A stretch of DNA of 64,000 nt from Ktedonobacteria bacterium brp13 (GTDB taxonomy: Bacteria; Chloroflexota; Ktedonobacteria; Ktedonobacterales; Ktedonobacteraceae): NCBI GenBank assembly GCA_015099395.1, contig AP024096.1, forward strand, positions 6,551,485-6,615,484, in the 5' to 3' direction. The notes below the pieces were generated by a model. The model saw only the letters and a program-made list of their open reading frames with translations. It ran no database searches and was not told the origin of the DNA. The translations under genes were made by a program, and so were the position numbers. Below, piece after piece: positions 40,751 to 49,247 of the stretch. Within the stretch, counting starts at the first letter, position 1, and the number at the start of each line of letters is the position of its first letter.

Positions 40751-41725
40751 TTATTGATCAGCGTCCTTGTCGTCGTATTGTCGTAGACCGATGCTGGCTT
40801 CCAACTCGGCGGCGACGCTATAAGGGTCGCGTGTGCGTGAGCTGACTGCCTCGGTGATCTGCTCCCATTCTGCGGGGGTGATGGTATTGTTTAATGCTCT
40901 AGTGACAGCTTGCAGGACGAGGTTTTGCAGCTCGCTACGAACCTGGCGTTGGGCACGCTGTGCCAGTTGCTGACTCTCGACCAGCGTCGTATAGTGCTGT
41001 TGGATGCTATCAATCAGTTCAGTGATGCCCTGCTCTTTATAAGAGGAGGTCTTGATAATCGGGATGCGCCACGCCTCCTTACGTCGTCGCGGGTCCAGAC
41101 TTAAGAGCATCGAGAGCTCGGCTGCGGTCTGATCTGCACCTGGTTTGTCGGCTTTACTGACGACAAAGATATCTGCGATCTCTAAGATGCCAGCTTTGAT
41201 GGCCTGGATATCGTCGCCCATGCCGGGTGCGAGCGTGACCAGGACGGTCTGGGCTGTGCGCATGACCTCGATCTCGGCTTGTCCGGTGCCGACGGTCTCG
41301 ATAATGATGGGATCGTAGCCCGCTGCATCCATAGCGCGGACAACATCGCCGGTGGAGGCGGCCAGACCACCCAGGTTACCACGACTAGCCATACTACGGA
41401 TAAAGACCATGGGATCGCCTGCCAGTTCCATCATCCGAATGCGGTCTCCCAGGATCGCACCTCCACTGAAGGGGCTGGTTGGATCGATGGCGACGACTGC
41501 GATCTTACGGCCACGTACGCGTAGTTCACGTACCATACGTGTGACCAGTGTGCTCTTGCCTGCTCCCGGTGAGCCTGTGACGCCGATAATATGCGCCTTA
41601 CCTGCGTGCTGGTGAAGCTCTGCGAGGTAGCTATGGGCCTGAGGGGCTTCATTCTCAATAAGCGTTACCATGCGTGCCAGGGCACGACGATTCCCCTGGA
41701 GCAGTTGCTCTACGAGTGTATTCAC
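40751..41725 (-). CDS. meaB: Methylmalonyl-CoA mutase-associated GTPase MeaB (ArgK/LAO family)
   Basis: 324 residues with the G3E GTPase core: Walker A GVTGSPGAGKST, the adjacent VAIDPTSPFSGGAILGDRIRM block, ETVGTGQAE (switch region) and SKAD (the NKxD equivalent). MeaB protects methylmalonyl-CoA mutase and gates its adenosylcobalamin delivery. The start is GTG 41725, only 8 bases after the stop of the B12-binding subunit gene, which strongly supports the assignment and co-translation. The catalytic large mutase subunit is not in the window. Confidence 0.93.
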   Translation of the reverse strand: MNTLVEQLLQGNRRALARMVTLIENEAPQAHSYLAELHQHAGKAHIIGVTGSPGAGKSTLVTRMVRELRVRGRKIAVVAIDPTSPFSGGAILGDRIRMMELAGDPMVFIRSMASRGNLGGLAASTGDVVRAMDAAGYDPIIIETVGTGQAEIEVMRTAQTVLVTLAPGMGDDIQAIKAGILEIADIFVVSKADKPGADQTAAELSMLLSLDPRRRKEAWRIPIIKTSSYKEQGITELIDSIQQHYTTLVESQQLAQRAQRQVRSELQNLVLQAVTRALNNTITPAEWEQITEAVSSRTRDPYSVAAELEASIGLRQYDDKDADQ

Positions 41726-41733
41726 AAATGCAC

Positions 41734-42165
41734 CTACACTTCGATGCTGAGACGCTCGTCGCGTACATTGGCACGGACGAACTCGATGATCTCTTCGGTA
41801 GAGGTGCCGGGACCGAAGCAGCCCTGGATGCCCATCGCCTTGATCGCTGGTATATCTTCGTCGGGTAGGATGCCACCAGCGGCGATCAGAACATCATCGA
41901 CGTTACTGGCCCGGAGTAGTTCTATAATGCGAGGGAAGAGTGCCATATGCGCGCCGGAGAGGATACTCATAAGGATGGCATCCACGTCTTCCTGGATAGC
42001 AGCCTCGACGATCATCTCTGGCGTTTGGCGGATGCCTGTATAGATCACTTCCATGCCTGCATCGCGCAAAGCGCGTGCGATGACTTTTGCACCCCGATCA
42101 TGTCCATCCAGACCCGGCTTTGCGACTAATACGCGGATGGGGCGGCTCGTTTGCGTTTTGGCCAT
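41734..42165 (-). CDS. Methylmalonyl-CoA mutase cobalamin-binding (small) subunit/domain
   Basis: A 143-residue free-standing B12-binding domain: PGLDGHDRGAKV contains DxHxxG with the His that ligates cobalt, then SILSGAHM (SxL motif) and AAGGILPDED with GPGTS (GG motif). It carries adenosylcobalamin for the isomerisation of methylmalonyl-CoA to succinyl-CoA, with a separate catalytic subunit. The ATG has AAAGGAG eight bases upstream. Its first 40 bases overlap the end of the methyltransferase gene, and meaB follows at once, so the four minus-strand genes look co-transcribed. Confidence 0.93.
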   Translation of the reverse strand: MAKTQTSRPIRVLVAKPGLDGHDRGAKVIARALRDAGMEVIYTGIRQTPEMIVEAAIQEDVDAILMSILSGAHMALFPRIIELLRASNVDDVLIAAGGILPDEDIPAIKAMGIQGCFGPGTSTEEIIEFVRANVRDERLSIEV

Positions 42166-43910
42166 ACAAGGACTCCTTTGTCTATTGCACTGGGCGATGA
42201 TAACGACTGTTGTGTTGCAGAGAGAGTGCTTGCTTCGTACAGAGCTTGTTCATAGAGCGCACAGATTGACCGCTCCTGCTCTTCGTACAATGCATGACTC
42301 TGTGTCTGTAATTCTACAACGCCCGCTTCACTGCTGCAAGCATCCATCATATCTCGTGTTCTATCGATGATACGTTCCTTCTCCGACTGCTTGACACTGA
42401 GTGGGATTGGTAGTGCTGCCAATACATGCTGCTCTATCTGTGGTTGTACCAGTTTATAGGCGGTATACAGGACATACATATAGTCTTGTAGCAGGCGTGA
42501 GTTCAGCAGGGCCAGTAAAAAGTAGAGCTCATCCTCTATGCTGAAGTGACCTGGCTGCTCGGCTTTGCTGGGCTCTGTGTGTTGGCGGTGAAGCTGTAAG
42601 ATATAGAGCGTTTGCAGCACGACATGACCTTTGAGATCGATCGTAGCTTGCAGGGTGCCGACACTCTTGACCAGCAGTAGTTTGGGTTGCGTATAGCGTT
42701 GCAGTGGTTTTACGATATGCTGTGTGCTAATCCAGCGGCTGGCGGATGGATAGCAATGGGGACGGATATCGATGCCTCCACGTAGCAGGGGATACCAGTC
42801 CTGCTCCTCACCTTGTGGTGGTCTCGCCTGTAGTAGCTGACTATCCTTGCCCAGTTCTTCGCCACGGCGGATCGCTACAACGTCTCCCAGGCTGGCGATC
42901 GGTCGTCGCTGTACAAGCTCTTTTGACTGACTATCGCTCTTCGAGCTGCCTCCGCCTGTATGAAACTGGTGTAGCCGCGCTATGAGTGTGCCATCGACAG
43001 TGCTTAACAGGTAGCGTAACTCTGCTCCTGGCTGTTGCTGTAGCAAGGCCTGTGAGACGTGTTGGGGTAGAGACTTTTGCTGTATCGTGTCCGCGTTTGT
43101 CGCGTTTGCGCTTGTCTGAGGTCTGCGATGCCAACGTTCTCGTTTCCAGGTGATGACATGTTGGATCGGTGGTAGAGACTTCTGCGCGATCAAGACGACG
43201 GCTCCGACGTAGGCATTGAAGACATCTGACAGGTGCCAGAGATGGTGGACCGTTGTCTCTTTCAGCAAGCGCTGTCGCTCGTGCGCTGCATTAGCGCGGG
43301 CCAGGACTGGATCTGGGAGTACCAGTGCAATCCAGCCACCTGGCTTTACAATCTGGAGTGCCAGGTTCAGGAAGAGCAAGTAGCTGTCGGTTTGACCGCG
43401 CTGATGCGTTGAGCGATAGCAGCTCAGGTCTGTGTTTTTGGCTGCCAGATAGGGTGGGTTTGCCAGAAAGAGATCAATACCAGCCTCCGCAGTCCAGGGA
43501 AAGGCGAGTCCGTCAGCCTGGTGGATATGAAAATTCTGGAGCAGGCGCGCAGGTAGCTGGCTTTCACTATAGTGTGAGCGGAGCTGTATATCTGCCAGAA
43601 AGCAGGCGATGGGATCGGGATCAAAGCCCCAGAGATTGCGTTGGAGTTGACGGGCGATAGCTCGTTCATTTTGTTCCGTGCGTTGTCCAGATTGGATCAG
43701 GCGACGAGCCGCCCCGGTGAGGAAATTGCCACTTCCGCAGGCAGGATCAAGGATACGGATACGAGAGAGGTTCCGATCGGGCGTATATCCGCAGGCATCT
43801 AATATCTGTTCAACCAGTAGCGATGGGGTTGAAAAGTGTCCACGGGTCTTACGTTCGTTGGTTGGCAGGCTGGTTTCATACCAATGCAAGAAATTATGCT
43901 GTTGTGTCAT
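42126..43910 (-). CDS. N6-adenine DNA methyltransferase (Eco57I/TaqI-like, class I)
   Basis: 594 residues from ATG 43910 (an in-frame TTG at 43958 is possible but lies within rnc). Motif I LDPACGSGNFL binds AdoMet and the catalytic motif IV is NPPY in FLANPPYLAAKN, which marks adenine methylation. Before motif I stands RGHFSTPSLLVEQIL, typical of the N6_Mtase group. The C-terminal half (about 330-560) resembles TaqI-type target recognition regions (LGDVVAIRRGEELG, PLLRGGIDI, KLLLVKSVGTL). No nuclease domain or restriction gene is seen next to it, so it may be an orphan regulatory methyltransferase. It overlaps rnc upstream by 17 bases and the B12-domain gene downstream by 40. Confidence 0.9.
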   Translation of the reverse strand: MTQQHNFLHWYETSLPTNERKTRGHFSTPSLLVEQILDACGYTPDRNLSRIRILDPACGSGNFLTGAARRLIQSGQRTEQNERAIARQLQRNLWGFDPDPIACFLADIQLRSHYSESQLPARLLQNFHIHQADGLAFPWTAEAGIDLFLANPPYLAAKNTDLSCYRSTHQRGQTDSYLLFLNLALQIVKPGGWIALVLPDPVLARANAAHERQRLLKETTVHHLWHLSDVFNAYVGAVVLIAQKSLPPIQHVITWKRERWHRRPQTSANATNADTIQQKSLPQHVSQALLQQQPGAELRYLLSTVDGTLIARLHQFHTGGGSSKSDSQSKELVQRRPIASLGDVVAIRRGEELGKDSQLLQARPPQGEEQDWYPLLRGGIDIRPHCYPSASRWISTQHIVKPLQRYTQPKLLLVKSVGTLQATIDLKGHVVLQTLYILQLHRQHTEPSKAEQPGHFSIEDELYFLLALLNSRLLQDYMYVLYTAYKLVQPQIEQHVLAALPIPLSVKQSEKERIIDRTRDMMDACSSEAGVVELQTQSHALYEEQERSICALYEQALYEASTLSATQQSLSSPSAIDKGVLVWPKRKRAAPSAY

Positions 43911-44634
43911 CGTTCGATGAGCGCTTTTCTTTCTTTTGCAGCGATTGGAGAGCTTCAAGTGCAGCCAGACGGCCAGCCTCTTTAATGCTGGATGCCTGAC
44001 CTATGCCCAGTAATAGATCGCGCTCATAGACACCGACGCGAAAAATCCGGTCGTTATGTCGTCCGCTCTGTTCGAGTACTCGATAGCGAGGTAGCGTTGC
44101 GGTGCGTTGTAAGATAACTTTCTGGAGTCGTCCCTTGGGATTGGCATCGTCTGCATGTTGATTGACCAGTTCAATCATGGGAAATATTGTGCGTATCACG
44201 AAGTCACGTGCACTATCGGTCCCTTGATCGATATGAATTGCCCCTACAATAGCCTCGAGCACGTCTGCGCATAGGGAGTCGCGTGAACGTTCGTTAAAGG
44301 TCCGCAGGTTTGCAATATCGACACAGATAAAAGGGAACAGGTTCAACGATTGCCCTATACTGGCCAGCACACGTCTACTCACTACCTCTGATTTCAGGGC
44401 CGTCATCTCGCCTTCAGTTGCGTGCGGGTGAGTACGATAGATGTACTCAACGACATGCGCACTGATAATGGCATCGCCTAAAAATTCAAGCGTGTCATAC
44501 GAGTCGTGTACCGCTGTCTCCGGGCAGCACGAATGATGCGTTACTGCTCGTTGTAATAGCTTACGGTCCTGGAAATGGACCTGGAGCAGCGCTTCTAAAT
44601 CGGTAAGGTTGTTTGACTTATCTGTCTCGTTCAT
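43894..44634 (-). CDS. rnc: Ribonuclease III
   Basis: 246 residues. The N-terminal RNase III domain has YDTLEFLGDAII (signature with catalytic Glu and Asp) and ADVLEAIVGAI with the second acidic pair; the C-terminal dsRNA-binding domain runs about 170-235 (PKGRLQKVILQR, KEAGRLAALEAL). It cleaves double-stranded RNA in rRNA and mRNA maturation. ATG 44634 has AAGG five bases upstream. A TATAAT with extended TGG (44649-44644) lies only about ten bases upstream, so the message could be nearly leaderless or start from a promoter further up. It is the first gene of the overlapping rnc-methyltransferase-B12 domain-meaB set. Confidence 0.95.
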   Translation of the reverse strand: MNETDKSNNLTDLEALLQVHFQDRKLLQRAVTHHSCCPETAVHDSYDTLEFLGDAIISAHVVEYIYRTHPHATEGEMTALKSEVVSRRVLASIGQSLNLFPFICVDIANLRTFNERSRDSLCADVLEAIVGAIHIDQGTDSARDFVIRTIFPMIELVNQHADDANPKGRLQKVILQRTATLPRYRVLEQSGRHNDRIFRVGVYERDLLLGIGQASSIKEAGRLAALEALQSLQKKEKRSSNDDTTA

Positions 44635-44995
44635 TATGCCTTCATTATACCATAGTTAAATGTACGCAGAGTTAACCGATCTCTGCATCTTAATCTATAC
44701 ACAATAATGCTGCTTCCACAGTTACGCCACGATATCTTCACACCATATCTATAGCATACACTGAGTCCTATGCAACGTTCGTTACCGCTGATGAGAAGAC
44801 CTGCGCCTGCCATGGGCGCTTCTATGACGGAAATGAGCGCTCTCCTATGGGGGCCATGCGTTATAATATGATCAGGAGCATATTTTTCTGGCCTCCTTCT
44901 ATTGATGGTTCATTTCTATTGAATTGGGGCACTGTGCATTTTGCTGCATCATGTGCTGACCTCTAAAATACTATAGAATGTAGGGTCCCTTTGCG
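44635..44995. other. Divergent intergenic region rnc / beta-propeller lipoprotein
   Basis: 361 bases, no gene. The minus-strand TATAAT at 44649-44644 is the clearest promoter-like element. GGGCCATGCGTTATAATATG around 44848-44871 holds another TATAAT on the plus strand that could serve the gene at 44996, without a convincing -35. Confidence 0.45.
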
Positions 44996-46138
44996 ATGAA
45001 GATACCATATTTTTTCCCTTTAAGCGAGGCTGAGATTGCTACGATTGCTGGGACAACTCATGTGGTTTGTATGCCCAGGCGTTGGCGCTCATTCCCTGCT
45101 ATCTACACTTCTGTCAGTCTGGTGTTGTTGCTGCTTTTTTGTCTGTCTGCCTGTGCAGGTACCGGTACTGCTACGACGACTAATGTACAGCCGCTGGCGG
45201 TGAATGGTTTTGGCACTGCTTCAAACCACGGACATGCATTGCTTGCTATGCCAGATAGTTCTCTCCTGCTGGCAACACACTTTGGGCTCTATCGCTCTAC
45301 GGACAATGGGCGTGACTGGTCCGGTCCTGATAAGACATTAGGCACCATGATGGCCTCTTCGCTGAGTAGTAGTCCCCTGAATGGGCATCGTATCTATGTG
45401 CTTGCTGAAACGACGACAAGTGATCAGCAAGGGATTGTTGGCCTGTATGTCAGTAATGATGAGGGTGAGAGTTGGCAACTTGGCATTAGCGCTACTAAGA
45501 CCGGCGGCAAGATGTATACCGTGGTGGCCGGGAATAGCTCAATCGATGAGGCCTATGCCTATGTGCCGACGAAGGGTGCGCAGGGCTTGCTCGTAAGCGA
45601 GGATGGTGGGAAGCACTTTACATCTCCGGGCCCGATCCCTTTTGGACGTATTAATGGCATTCAACCGATTCCTGATGCCCCTGGCCAGGTGCTTATCTAT
45701 AGCAGTGATGGCGCGGCTCGTAGCACTGATGGTGGGAAGCATTGGACCATCATCAAGAGCTTTACATCATCTGTCTATAGTATCGTGACAGGTGGCCCAA
45801 AGAGCCCCATCTATGCCTCGAGTGACCTGGGTATCTATGCTTCTCACGATGATGGCATTACGTTCAAACAGGTCTACGGTCAGTCGCGTAGTGCGCTCAC
45901 TGCTGTTCCTGACGAACCACTCTGGTTATATGGTAAGACCGGTCGCCTGGTCTATAAATCGGAAGATGGTGGTCATTCCTGGCAGGCCCTGCCAGCAATC
46001 CAGGGTAACCTTGAAAATCTGGCCCCCGATCCTCATAACGTTGCGAACCTGTATCTGTCGCTTTCTTATCCGATGGAAATCTATCATTATGATGAGAATA
46101 GTGCGTCATGGACATCGCTTACGCCAAAGGCGCAGTAG
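44996..46138 (+). CDS. Exported lipoprotein with BNR/Asp-box beta-propeller repeats
   Basis: 380 residues. A hydrophobic segment ends in LSACAG, a lipobox, so the mature protein would start at that Cys and be anchored outside the membrane. The rest has repeated Asp-box/BNR motifs: STDNGRDWSG, SNDEGESWQ, SEDGGKHFT, STDGGKHWT, SHDDGITFK, SEDGGHSWQ, predicting a six-bladed or similar propeller (sialidase/Ycf48-like fold, no enzyme residues claimed). ATG 45071 would give a normal 28-residue signal; ATG 44996 adds 25 residues and has only a weak AGGG. The ligand is unknown. The next gene, another propeller, follows after 36 bases, so the pair is probably an operon. Confidence 0.82.
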   Translation: MKIPYFFPLSEAEIATIAGTTHVVCMPRRWRSFPAIYTSVSLVLLLLFCLSACAGTGTATTTNVQPLAVNGFGTASNHGHALLAMPDSSLLLATHFGLYRSTDNGRDWSGPDKTLGTMMASSLSSSPLNGHRIYVLAETTTSDQQGIVGLYVSNDEGESWQLGISATKTGGKMYTVVAGNSSIDEAYAYVPTKGAQGLLVSEDGGKHFTSPGPIPFGRINGIQPIPDAPGQVLIYSSDGAARSTDGGKHWTIIKSFTSSVYSIVTGGPKSPIYASSDLGIYASHDDGITFKQVYGQSRSALTAVPDEPLWLYGKTGRLVYKSEDGGHSWQALPAIQGNLENLAPDPHNVANLYLSLSYPMEIYHYDENSASWTSLTPKAQ

Positions 46139-46174
46139 CGAGCGTAAAGTAAAGAAGTAAAGAAAAGACATCAG

Positions 46175-47407
46175 ATGGTAAAAAATCATACTCGTCTCTT
46201 CATGCTGTCAGTGTTGTTGCTGATTGCTCTGCTGAGCGTGGCTGTTGTGTCTGGCGCAACGATAGGGACCGCGCACGCCGATGGAGGTGCCCCTAACCTG
46301 GCTTACGTGTCAGGCGCGAGCGGAGGGATCGGTGTGCTCGATGTACAACAGCAGAAGATTACCAGGACGATCCCTATCGCTGGTGATCCGCATGCCGTCG
46401 CGTTAAGCCTGGATGGACGTTTTCTCTATGTCACGCAACCTCAACTCCATCGCTTATCAATTGTTGCCGCAAAGACCGGGAGTATTATCTGTCATGCCGA
46501 TCTGCCGGGTGCTCCTTCTCTACTGGCGTTTGACGGCTACGCGAATCTGTTATATGTAGGGGGGAGTGGCTCTTCAACGGTGACGAGCGTCGACCCTGAG
46601 CAGTGTACTATCAAGCGCAGAATAGTCACGTCAGGGCCTATCTATGGTCTTGCTCTGGCCGCACTTAGCTCGTCGGATACATCCAGTAATGACCAACTCT
46701 GGGTCTCGAACGAGAAAGAGGTCCAGGTCTTTGACGCTACCAATGGCAGGTCCCTCGGCTCCATTCCTGTACCGACCGGTCCACGTTATCTCTCTATCCC
46801 TCCCGGCGGTACCGTCTATACAACGACTGCACAGGGCCAGGTGCTCGCACTCGGTCTGAATAGCCATACCGTCACGCCTCTCCTTTCTGGTGGGGATTAC
46901 GGTCCTATGGATTATGATGCGACTACCGGAGAGGTCTACGTGCCTGATCGCAAGCATCTTGAATTGGCGATCTTGCGCCCGGTCAATGCTGGCTTTCAAA
47001 CCCCCAAAGAGCCTGAGCGTGTACTGAAGCTCGATGTCCCACCAGAGTCTATCGCTATCACCAGCGACGGGCAATTGGGTTTTGCCGCGCTACAGGATGG
47101 GCGTGTCGTCATGTATGACATTCCTGGTCAGCAAGAGATCAACCGTATCACGACGGGTGGTACACCTGGCTTTATCATCACGGGACTGTATCCACCGGCA
47201 CTGGGAACCACCCCTCAGCAAGCTTCGCAGATCCAGGGTATCGCACAGATCGCTGGCTATGGTATCGTCGTGGTCCTGTTGTTTGTTCCGATGCTGCTCT
47301 TCTTGCGTTTCTCCCGTAATCGCAGGCGTTCAGAGCAGGAGGCCCTGGCTGAAGACGAGCGAGATCCATTGGTACACGGTTCTCATCCCACTGACCGGAC
47401 ACCTTAA
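46175..47407 (+). CDS. Exported YncE/NHL-like beta-propeller protein with C-terminal membrane anchor
   Basis: 410 residues. The signal peptide (about 1-33) ends GTAHA before DGGAPNLAYVSG. The body shows YVTN-type propeller repeats: GIGVLDVQQQKI, PHAVALSLDGRFLYVTQP, NLLYVGGSGSSTV, IAITSDGQLGFAAL. Near the C terminus is one transmembrane helix (GIVVVLLFVPMLLFL) and a charged cytoplasmic tail, so the propeller faces outside. No catalytic residues are apparent; it may bind cell wall or partner proteins. It is downstream of the Asp-box lipoprotein and followed by a long perfect palindrome. Confidence 0.82.
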   Translation: MVKNHTRLFMLSVLLLIALLSVAVVSGATIGTAHADGGAPNLAYVSGASGGIGVLDVQQQKITRTIPIAGDPHAVALSLDGRFLYVTQPQLHRLSIVAAKTGSIICHADLPGAPSLLAFDGYANLLYVGGSGSSTVTSVDPEQCTIKRRIVTSGPIYGLALAALSSSDTSSNDQLWVSNEKEVQVFDATNGRSLGSIPVPTGPRYLSIPPGGTVYTTTAQGQVLALGLNSHTVTPLLSGGDYGPMDYDATTGEVYVPDRKHLELAILRPVNAGFQTPKEPERVLKLDVPPESIAITSDGQLGFAALQDGRVVMYDIPGQQEINRITTGGTPGFIITGLYPPALGTTPQQASQIQGIAQIAGYGIVVVLLFVPMLLFLRFSRNRRRSEQEALAEDERDPLVHGSHPTDRTP

Positions 47408-47440
47408 CTTTTTAGCGTCGTCTATTTGTACAACCTGAGC

Positions 47441-47514
47441 ACGCAAGCGAACAAAGAAGCAGGTCACCTTCATTTTATATGTAACAGGTGACCTGCTTCT
47501 TTGTTCGCTTGCGT
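47441..47514. terminator. Perfect 28-bp palindromic bidirectional terminator
   Basis: Arms 47441-47468 and 47487-47514 are exact reverse complements (ACGCAAGCGAACAAAG... ) around an 18-base AT-rich loop. It lies between convergent genes ending at 47407 and 47540. There is no long T-run on either side, but the stem is exceptionally long. Confidence 0.8.
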
Positions 47515-47539
47515 ATATATGTGTTAGTCTATCAAGCAG

Positions 47540-49234
47540 TTACTCTTTACCAATTGCCTCAATCAACTCAGGTGCTTTTGTGAGGATGCGTGGAGCAACC
47601 AGGTAGGTTACAATGCTATAGAACGCGAGACCATAGACGATTGAAAGTGGTAGGCTGATCGTCCAGATCCACTGTTGATGCATAAAGATAGGTAGTAAGA
47701 CCGCCGCTGCGACCGGGATGAGCAGCACTAGCATTACATAGAATGCAATCATCGTAATGAAAGAGCGTAGACAGCCTCCCTGTGCGGTCATGTTCGTATT
47801 CGTACGCAGACCACGTCGTGCCAGGCGCATCTTCTGCGGGAACATCACTGATGTGAAGTTGCCAAGCCCGATATTAATGCAGACACCTGCTATCATGATT
47901 ACCAGAGCGGGTACGACATAGTTCCAACTATGCATAATTGTAGCGACCAGCAGGATCAGAATTGTGCATGAGCTCAGGCCGACAACAAAGTTAGCGATAT
48001 TCTTTGCCCAGAGGACATCTCTCGGCTTGATGGGGAAGAGCAAGAGTGTGCTAATACTCTGCCGCTCAAAACCCAATGTATTGTAGGTGAGCGAGAAGAG
48101 CGTAAGCATAAGCAGGAGCGGTACTCCCAGGACGGCAAAGCCACCAATTGCCGAGGCTATCTGCCCTCCACCGGAGCCTTTGTTAAAAATGGTAAGGCCA
48201 AGGTACGCAATCAGAAAGATAATCGAGATGAAGGATTGGAGGAGTACCGCTTTGATCTGTGGGTCACGCCAGAAGTATTTGAGATCCTTGCTGACCAGCG
48301 CGCGTACCTGTATTGGGAAGATGCGTGCCAGCAAGCCACTCGTAGCACCTGTCTGGCTTGTGACCGTGATCTGCTCTGTCCGATGGCGTTTGACCGACTT
48401 TACTTTGCCGCCAGTATCCGCTGCTGTCAGACCGCGTTCAACGTTCAACTGCCACAGGAAGAGGAAGACGAACGTAATGACTGCCAGCGCGAGCAGCCAC
48501 ACAAAGCTCAAGCCCCAATTACCCAGTGACGCTTGCTGTACCGCACTCGCTGCCATACCGGATGGGAGCCAGCGTAGGTACTGAGAGTAGTGGGCATTAG
48601 TCAGGCCTTTAATAAAACCAAGGTTGAAGCTACTCCTGATCGCTAATTGACAGAGATAGCCTGATGAGGAGAGCAGTACAACAAGGATAATGCTGAGATC
48701 GCGGAAGCGCCGGCTATGTAAGATGTCTTGCAGCAGTGCTAATACAAGCTGGCTGATGGCTATCAGTTGCACATAGAAGACCACCATTGTTAGCAGTGTC
48801 ATCAGTGCCAGTGGTATCGAATAGGCCCAGGCCACAACAACCGCACCCAGCAGCAGAAACAGTCCTAGCGTCGGCGTATCCAGCAACGTAGAGGCAAGCA
48901 GGCTGACCATCAACTCGGCACGAGTCAGTGGAAAGAGCGCCAATTTGGAGATATCCAGTCCCTCGTTGGTGGTAAATTCAAGGAGCGGGAGTATGATCCA
49001 GAGCAAAAAGATACCCGTTAAAACGAGAAAAAGGACCTCTGTATTGGCAGGTGGCGGCAGAAAACGATAGGCAAAGTACGAACCTACCGCCAGTGCACCA
49101 CCTAAGGCTAATACAAAAAGGAAGAGTATTGCTGAACCGATGATATTTGATGTATTGCGTGCCCTGAAACCACGGACAAACATTTTCCAGCGTAGCCAGA
49201 ATAACCAGCGTATTTTGTCGGAATGTACGATCAT
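47540..49234 (-). CDS. ABC transporter permease (large, multi-spanning)
   Basis: 564 residues with about 12 hydrophobic helices in two blocks separated by a hydrophilic stretch (around 280-310). It starts with a cytoplasmic RWLFWLRWKMFVRGF segment. The architecture fits the ABC-2 exporter permeases paired with one ATPase. The partner ATPase gene lies 13 bases upstream on the same strand, so they form one unit. The exported substrate is unknown; drug, lipid or peptide export are all possible. Confidence 0.85.
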   Translation of the reverse strand: MIVHSDKIRWLFWLRWKMFVRGFRARNTSNIIGSAILFLFVLALGGALAVGSYFAYRFLPPPANTEVLFLVLTGIFLLWIILPLLEFTTNEGLDISKLALFPLTRAELMVSLLASTLLDTPTLGLFLLLGAVVVAWAYSIPLALMTLLTMVVFYVQLIAISQLVLALLQDILHSRRFRDLSIILVVLLSSSGYLCQLAIRSSFNLGFIKGLTNAHYSQYLRWLPSGMAASAVQQASLGNWGLSFVWLLALAVITFVFLFLWQLNVERGLTAADTGGKVKSVKRHRTEQITVTSQTGATSGLLARIFPIQVRALVSKDLKYFWRDPQIKAVLLQSFISIIFLIAYLGLTIFNKGSGGGQIASAIGGFAVLGVPLLLMLTLFSLTYNTLGFERQSISTLLLFPIKPRDVLWAKNIANFVVGLSSCTILILLVATIMHSWNYVVPALVIMIAGVCINIGLGNFTSVMFPQKMRLARRGLRTNTNMTAQGGCLRSFITMIAFYVMLVLLIPVAAAVLLPIFMHQQWIWTISLPLSIVYGLAFYSIVTYLVAPRILTKAPELIEAIGKE

Positions 49235-49247
49235 ATCCTTTTCGCTC

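Noticed and set aside
42126..44634. A restriction-modification or BREX/DISARM defence island around the methyltransferase
   Set aside because: No nuclease, PglZ, BrxC or similar partner is present; neighbours are housekeeping genes.
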